Source: Cyprinodon diabolis (taxonomy: Eukaryota; Chordata; Actinopteri; Cyprinodontiformes; Cyprinodontidae). From it: DNA of 64,000 nt. The DNA is taken from the NCBI GenBank assembly GCA_030533445.1, contig CM060069.1, positions 30,636,837 through 30,700,836 of the forward strand, given 5' to 3'. This document shows, piece by piece, positions 59,760-64,000 of this stretch. The notes beneath the pieces were generated by a model. The model was not told the DNA's origin, ran no database searches, and saw nothing but the letters and a program-made list of their open reading frames with translations. The translations under genes were made by a program, and so were the position numbers. Position 1 is the stretch's first letter. Every line of letters begins with the position of its first letter.

Positions 59760-61292
59760 ATGTCTGCGGCTCCTACCCCTGCTAAAGGTTCGGAACCGAA
59801 GGCTAAAGAGGTTGTATCCCGCCCGTGTCCAGCGTCATGCGAGGCATCTATCTCTGGGCGGGACCCTCATCCGATAGCATGTATGGGCGCTAAGCACGCT
59901 CAGGCATCGCTGGCGGACCCTCAGGGATGCCAGCACTGCGCGTCGATGCCGGAAAAGATCCTAGAGAGGCGGCTGAGGGTGGCTGTCGCCAACAGCCAGG
60001 ACCCATGCTTCTCCTCACCTGCAGCCGTTGCGGCGGCGGGTGAAAACCATCTGCCGCTAGCCTCTAAGAGCTGGGCGGACGTGATGGAGGAGGAGTAACC
60101 GTCCATGCCTCCTCTGTTTGAGGGCCTTATGGACAGCGGGAAACTCGATGCAGACATCGACGAAACGGAGGGTGATGCTAACTCCAACCTCCTGGAACTG
60201 GAGGACATGGAGGAGGAGGAGGAGGACTCGACCTTCCCGGGTCAACACTCCAGGCCTCCAAGCGGGGCAGAAGTCACCTCCCCGGGGGATAGGGATCTGT
60301 ACGATGTGTGCAGACGGGCGGCTTTAAAGCTGAACATCCCCTGGCCTGCAGCGCAGGATTCAGAAGGAGCAGAACGGGACCTGTACGACGGTAAAAGGCT
60401 TCCACCAGCTTTACCACCAGCAAAGCAACTTTTACCAGCCGTTCCTGCTTGCATGAGAGAAATGAGCCGTTTCTGGTCCAGCCCATTTAAGAGTAAGCTT
60501 CCCACCAAGGGCTTCTCTAAGCTGGAGATACAGGGCATGGGTGAGCTGGGGCTGGCCGAACCCCCAGCTGTAGAGCCATCAGTGGCTTACCACCTCCACC
60601 CTAACCGCAGATCGGTTTCAGCATCCTCAAACATCTCGCTCCCAGGTAAAATGGACCGCCTCACAGCCTCCATTTACCAAAGGATGTACAGATAAGCGGG
60701 TGAGTCAGTGTGGTCACTTAACGCTGTTACACTGCTGTCTGCGTACCAAGGTGAAATCCTGGAGGAGATGGGGCGTCAACTGGACTCGGGGACACCTAAC
60801 CCCAGTCTATGGGATGAGATCTGTGTGGTAAACGATCTCATCTTGCACTCCTCTAGAGGTGCTGTTCAAGTTTGTGGTCGGGTCATGGGTCTGGCTGTCT
60901 CAGGGGAAAGAGGCCTATGGTTAAACCTGTCAGGCCTGAGTGATTCCCAGAAGGCCGAGATCATGAACCCGACGAAAGGTCTATTTGGTCCCTCCTTGGA
61001 GAAGATGAGGGAGACGAGTACCCTCAGAAAACAGGAGGGAGAGGCTTTTAACCTTTGTTTGCCTCGTAAGCCCAGCCAAACCCCCCCAAAGGGACCCAGA
61101 CCTGGGTTTGCGGCTGCTGCAGTGAGAGTACGGCAAGGTGGAGCCAAGCCTTCAAGGAGACCTGCCGCACAATCCACCCAGCAAAGCAAAGCGGAGAACC
61201 CAAGACCATGGGGGAAGCACTCTTTTGCAGCGGCTGCTGCAAAAAATCGTCAATCCCACCCTGTGGAGAGCAAGAAAAAGCAGGCAACCTAA
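59760..61292 (+). pseudogene. DIRS gag, interrupted by two in-frame stops
   Basis: One reading frame runs from the ATG at 59760 (MSAAPTPAKG) to 61292 but is cut by TAA at 60096-60098 and TAA at 60693-60695, giving three open pieces in the same frame. The first is proline/alanine-rich with ILERRLRVAVA. The second starts acidic (LELEDMEEEEED) and continues to MDRLTASIYQRMYR. The third (AGESVWSLNAVTLLSAY onward) resembles the capsid region of fish DIRS elements and ends in a basic KKKQ tail. No CCHC knuckle is seen. Two single-codon lesions in one frame argue for recent decay, although programmed read-through cannot be excluded. The gag call rests on position and composition. Confidence 0.75.
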
Positions 61293-61628
61293 CCCCACTG
61301 TTAACCATCTCCCCTCTGAAGAGAAGGTTTCCAGGCACCAGGGCAAACTTCTCTGTCCAGGATTCAGATGCTCCTGTAGTTCCCAGTTCACCAGGAGGCA
61401 TGTTAAATTCTCCCTCTCATGTTCAGAGAGAAGACATTTTGGGGTGGAGGACACAATGTCACAAAACACTCCACAGCACGTTGTCAGTGTCACAAAGCAC
61501 TCAGCTATGGCCCATGTTACAAAGTTTTGTTCAGGGGGAATTAGAGAAAATAAACACAGCTTTTCTGCAGCCAGGCATGTTGCCAAGGGCAGAAAGCCCC
61601 CCACAAAAAAGAAAAAAAATTAACACAA

Positions 61629-62973
61629 ATGGCTCTCTGCCACTCCCCTCTGCGCCCAGCAGAGGGAGCTCGCGCTCTTTACAAGAGAGCCGAGTGCAGC
61701 AGTGCAGAGGGGATGACGTCACTCAGCAGCGACGCTTCTCCTCTCTCTGCTCGGGCAGATCAGTGGCGCGCGCATGCGCCATGGGTTTTGCATACAATCT
61801 CCAAGGGTTACAGACTGCAGTTTGCCAAGAGACCTCCGAGATTCAACGGAGTGCTCTCCTCGGTTGCCACCGGGGATTCAGCTCACGTCCTGAAAAACGA
61901 AATAGCATCCCTGTTAGAGAAAAAAGCGATCAGAGTTGTACCGGACGAGGAGGTTCGTCAGGGCTTCTACTCGCGCTATTTTCTCATTCCAAAGAAAGAC
62001 GGCGTATCGCTACGCCCCATTCTGGACCTGCGTGTGTTAAACAGACACTTACGCAGATATACATTCAGGATGCTCACACACAAAGCACTGTGCCGTTCCA
62101 TCCGTCCGGGGGATTGGTTTGTAACCATCGACCTCGCGGACGCCTATTTTCACATCTCCATTTACCCCCCACACCGAAAGTTTCTCAGGTTCGCTTATCA
62201 GAGCGCAGCCTACGAGTTTCAGACCATCCCGTTCGGGCTGTCATTAGCCCCGAGGGTGTTCAGCAAGTGTGTGGATGTGGCGCTGTCCCCTCTGAGGACG
62301 CGCGGGATCAGAATATTTTCGTACATAGACGATTATCTAATCTGCTCTCGATCAAGCGAGCAGGCAGTCAGCGACTCAGTCGCTTCACATCGACATGCTG
62401 GAACTGCAGGCAGTGTTCCTAGCTCTGAAGCACTTCATGCCATATGTGATGGGTTGCCACGTCTTGGTAAGGACCGACAACTCCACTGTGGTGGCTTATA
62501 TCAACCGTCAGGGCGGCACCAGGTCACTGCAGTTACACAGACTGGCCAGGGACATAATTATGTGGAGCAGCACCAGAGTTCTGTCGCTCAGAGCAACGCA
62601 CGTAGCGGGAATTCTGAACAGAGGGGCCGATCTTTTATCCAGAGGGAACCCTCTCTATGGGGAATGGAAGCTGCATCCACAGGTGGTGGAGCAGATCTGG
62701 CAGAGATACGGACGGGCTGCCGTAGATCTCTTCGCCTCATGGGAAAACACTCATTGCCCGCTGTTTTTCTCCCTGTCAGACACAGACGCTCCACTGGGTA
62801 TGGACGCGCTGGCGCACCCATGGCCAGACGCGTTGCTTTATGCTTTCCCTCCTCTCAGCCTGATATCCCCAACTCTAGTCAGAGTGAGGGAACAGGGGCT
62901 GTCTTTGATTCTGGTGGCTCCCTTCAGTGGGGGACGTGCTCTGCTTTCTGCAGAGCTTGTTGGAGAAGGGTAA
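61629..62973 (+). pseudogene. DIRS reverse transcriptase/RNase H with internal deletion
   Basis: From the ATG at 61629 one frame encodes an RT domain: LQFAKRPPRFNGVL, LIPKKDGVSLRPILDLRVLN, FVTIDLADAYFHI with the first aspartate, FGLSLAPRVF, and YIDDYLI (62322 onward) with the catalytic aspartate pair. Shortly after, near 62380, the frame changes. The sequence resumes with HIDMLELQAVFLALKHF of RNase H, then VRTDNSTVVAYINRQGG and ATHVAGILNRGADLLSRG. The RT thumb, the connection and the start of RNase H with its first aspartate are missing, about 150 residues by comparison with DIRS family layout (estimate). The 3' part overlaps the recombinase gene in another frame. The DIRS assignment is firm; the deletion size is inferred. 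Confidence 0.9.
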
Positions 62974-63751
62974 GGCTTTTTCAACAATTAAGGTTTATTT
63001 AGCCGCAATCTCTGCTTGTCATGTAGGGTTTGGTGATAAACCTGTGGGGAAGCACCCCTTAGTGTGTCGTTTTATGAGAGGGGCCTGACGTAAGTTACCA
63101 GTTTCTAAGCCTCTGGTGCCATTATGGGATCTCTCTCTGGTGTTGGATGCCCTCTGTCATCACCCATTTGAACCTTTGGAGGGTGTTGGCTTAAAGTTCC
63201 TTTCATTGAAAACTGCCCTGCTCTTAGCGTTGGCTACGGCTAAGAGGGTGAGTGAGTTGCATGCACTTTCAGTCAGTCCGGCCTGTTTACAGTGGGCACC
63301 CGGGCTCTCTAAGGTGTGCTTGAGACCCAACCCGGCTTTTGTGCCGAAGGTGTTGGATTCAGCATACAGGTGTTCGATGGTGGAATTGCTGGCATTCCAT
63401 CCACCCCCTTTCTCTTCAGCAGATGAGCAGAAGCTTCATTGCTTATGTCCAGTGAGAGCTTTAAGAGCTTATGTGGACAGGACAGCCTGTTTTAGAAGAG
63501 CTGACCCTCTGTTTGTATCCTGGGCTACTGCTCATAAGGGCAAACCTGTCTCCCGCCAAAGATTAGCACACTGGGTTGTGGAGGCTATATCTCTGGCATA
63601 TAGGTGCGCAGGATCAGAGCCCCCTAAAGGGGTGAGGGCCTATTCTACCAGAAGCATGGCCACCTCTTGGGCTTTGTTCCGTGGTGTGTCAGTTCGGGAC
63701 ATCTGTGCTGCAGCCAGTTGGGCTACGCCACACACATTTGTGAGGTTTTAA
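62909..63751 (+). pseudogene. DIRS tyrosine recombinase, catalytic residues lost
   Basis: The frame is open from about 62909 and overlaps the RNase H reading frame. The core-binding part reads LLEKGKAFSTIKVYLAAISA. It is interrupted by TGA at 63086-63088, probably a CGA change, and continues through LATAKRVSELHALSV with the first catalytic arginine (AGG at 63245-63247). Near the end, VRAYSTRSMATSWALF has tyrosine (TAT at 63641-63643) where the family's HxxR histidine stands; the arginine is kept. The frame then ends at TAA (63749-63751) exactly after HTFVRF, the position of the nucleophilic tyrosine. The enzyme would normally integrate a circular DNA copy without target duplication. Here the stop, the histidine change and loss of the nucleophile make it inactive. 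Confidence 0.9.
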
Positions 63752-63888
63752 AGGCTGGATGTGTCACGGCCATCGCTAGCACACTCAGTGCTTGGAGTAG
63801 GGATGTTAGGGTCCAACTGAGACCTGGGTTGTGATTCCTATCATATATGGCTTCGGGGTCATCATGCAATCCGGGAGTGGGCCATATC

Positions 63889-63909
63889 TCCCATAGTGAA
63901 ACACCGAGC
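63889..63909 (-). repeat. Inverted match to DIRS left end
   Basis: The exact complement of 59205-59225. In DIRS architecture this could be part of the internal complementary region used to circularise the DNA copy, or the right terminal repeat. Confidence 0.7.
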
Positions 63910-64000
63910 AAAGTTTGAAAAAGAACGTTGGGTTACTTAACGTAATCCCTGGTTCTTTGATAACAGAGTGAGGTGTTTCACCAACACATCCCTTCTTGCA

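Larger units (their letters stand above)
59205..64000 (+). mobile_element. DIRS-type tyrosine-recombinase retrotransposon, partial
   Basis: The gene order gag, RT/RNase H, tyrosine recombinase without an integrase or LTRs is that of DIRS elements. The base composition is markedly more GC-rich than the flanks. A perfect 21-bp inverted match joins 59205-59225 and 63889-63909; this could be the inverted terminal repeats or part of the internal complementary region. Sequence after 63909 continues in DIRS style to the window edge, where a related GGTGTTTCACC recurs at 63970-63980, so the right end may lie outside. All three genes are damaged, so the copy is dead, though its lesions are few. Confidence 0.9.

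Noticed and set aside
60242..61604. Several minus-strand frames in the DIRS element
   Set aside because: Shadows of GC-rich coding sequence; the gag and RT reading is on the plus strand.
61208..62422. 404-codon plus-strand frame over the DIRS RT region
   Set aside because: The RT motifs (FVTIDLADAYFHI, YIDDYLI) are in another frame; this one is a shadow.
1..64000. CRISPR array, bacterial operon or prophage
   Set aside because: No regularly spaced repeats with unique spacers and no bacterial gene density. Introns and fish transposons show a vertebrate genome.

Overview
The window looks like repeat-rich, AT-rich, gene-poor nuclear DNA of a ray-finned (teleost) fish. The evidence is the mix of mobile elements: Tc1 elements with long inverted repeats, BED-finger hAT elements, a DIRS-type tyrosine-recombinase retroelement, L2/CR1-like LINE fossils, a tRNA-headed SINE and TTAA fold-back elements. 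Spliceosomal introns are visible inside the hAT genes. I found no exon of a recognisable host gene, so the window is either intergenic or lies within a very large intron.

Layout. 1.4-4.1 kb: a decayed element with a RecQ-helicase-like fragment, then a complete-ended but internally deleted hAT whose two remaining exons still join in frame. 7.4-9.2 kb: a hAT-like MITE and a 930-bp near-perfect palindrome. 13.1-14.1 kb: a deleted hAT inserted into the end of a related older one. 17.2-18.8 kb and 53.4-55.0 kb: two almost identical Tc1 copies with open transposase genes. 19.9-24.7 kb: LINE and SINE fossils. 28-38 kb: mostly unassigned AT-rich DNA with short repeats, a (TA)31 tract, a 22-bp minisatellite, a truncated hAT end and a Tc1 end. 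38.1-42.9 kb: a solo LTR next to a 4.2-kb three-exon hAT that itself carries a small hAT in its first intron. 43.0-45.7 kb: a 15-bp hairpin, a cysteine-rich P2X7-like exon fragment, and a Tc1 fossil split by a solo LTR. 56.0-56.7 kb: a hAT MITE with a perfect 8-bp target duplication. 59.2 kb to the end: a DIRS element with gag, RT/RNase H and tyrosine recombinase, all damaged.

Functionally the window is a layered record of transposition. Only the two Tc1 copies look recently active and possibly coding-competent. The 2.2-4.1 kb hAT could encode a DNA-binding and dimerising protein without a catalytic core. The large hAT and the DIRS element each carry identifiable lesions. Family names come from recognising protein motifs, terminal repeats and target duplications by eye; no database search was made.
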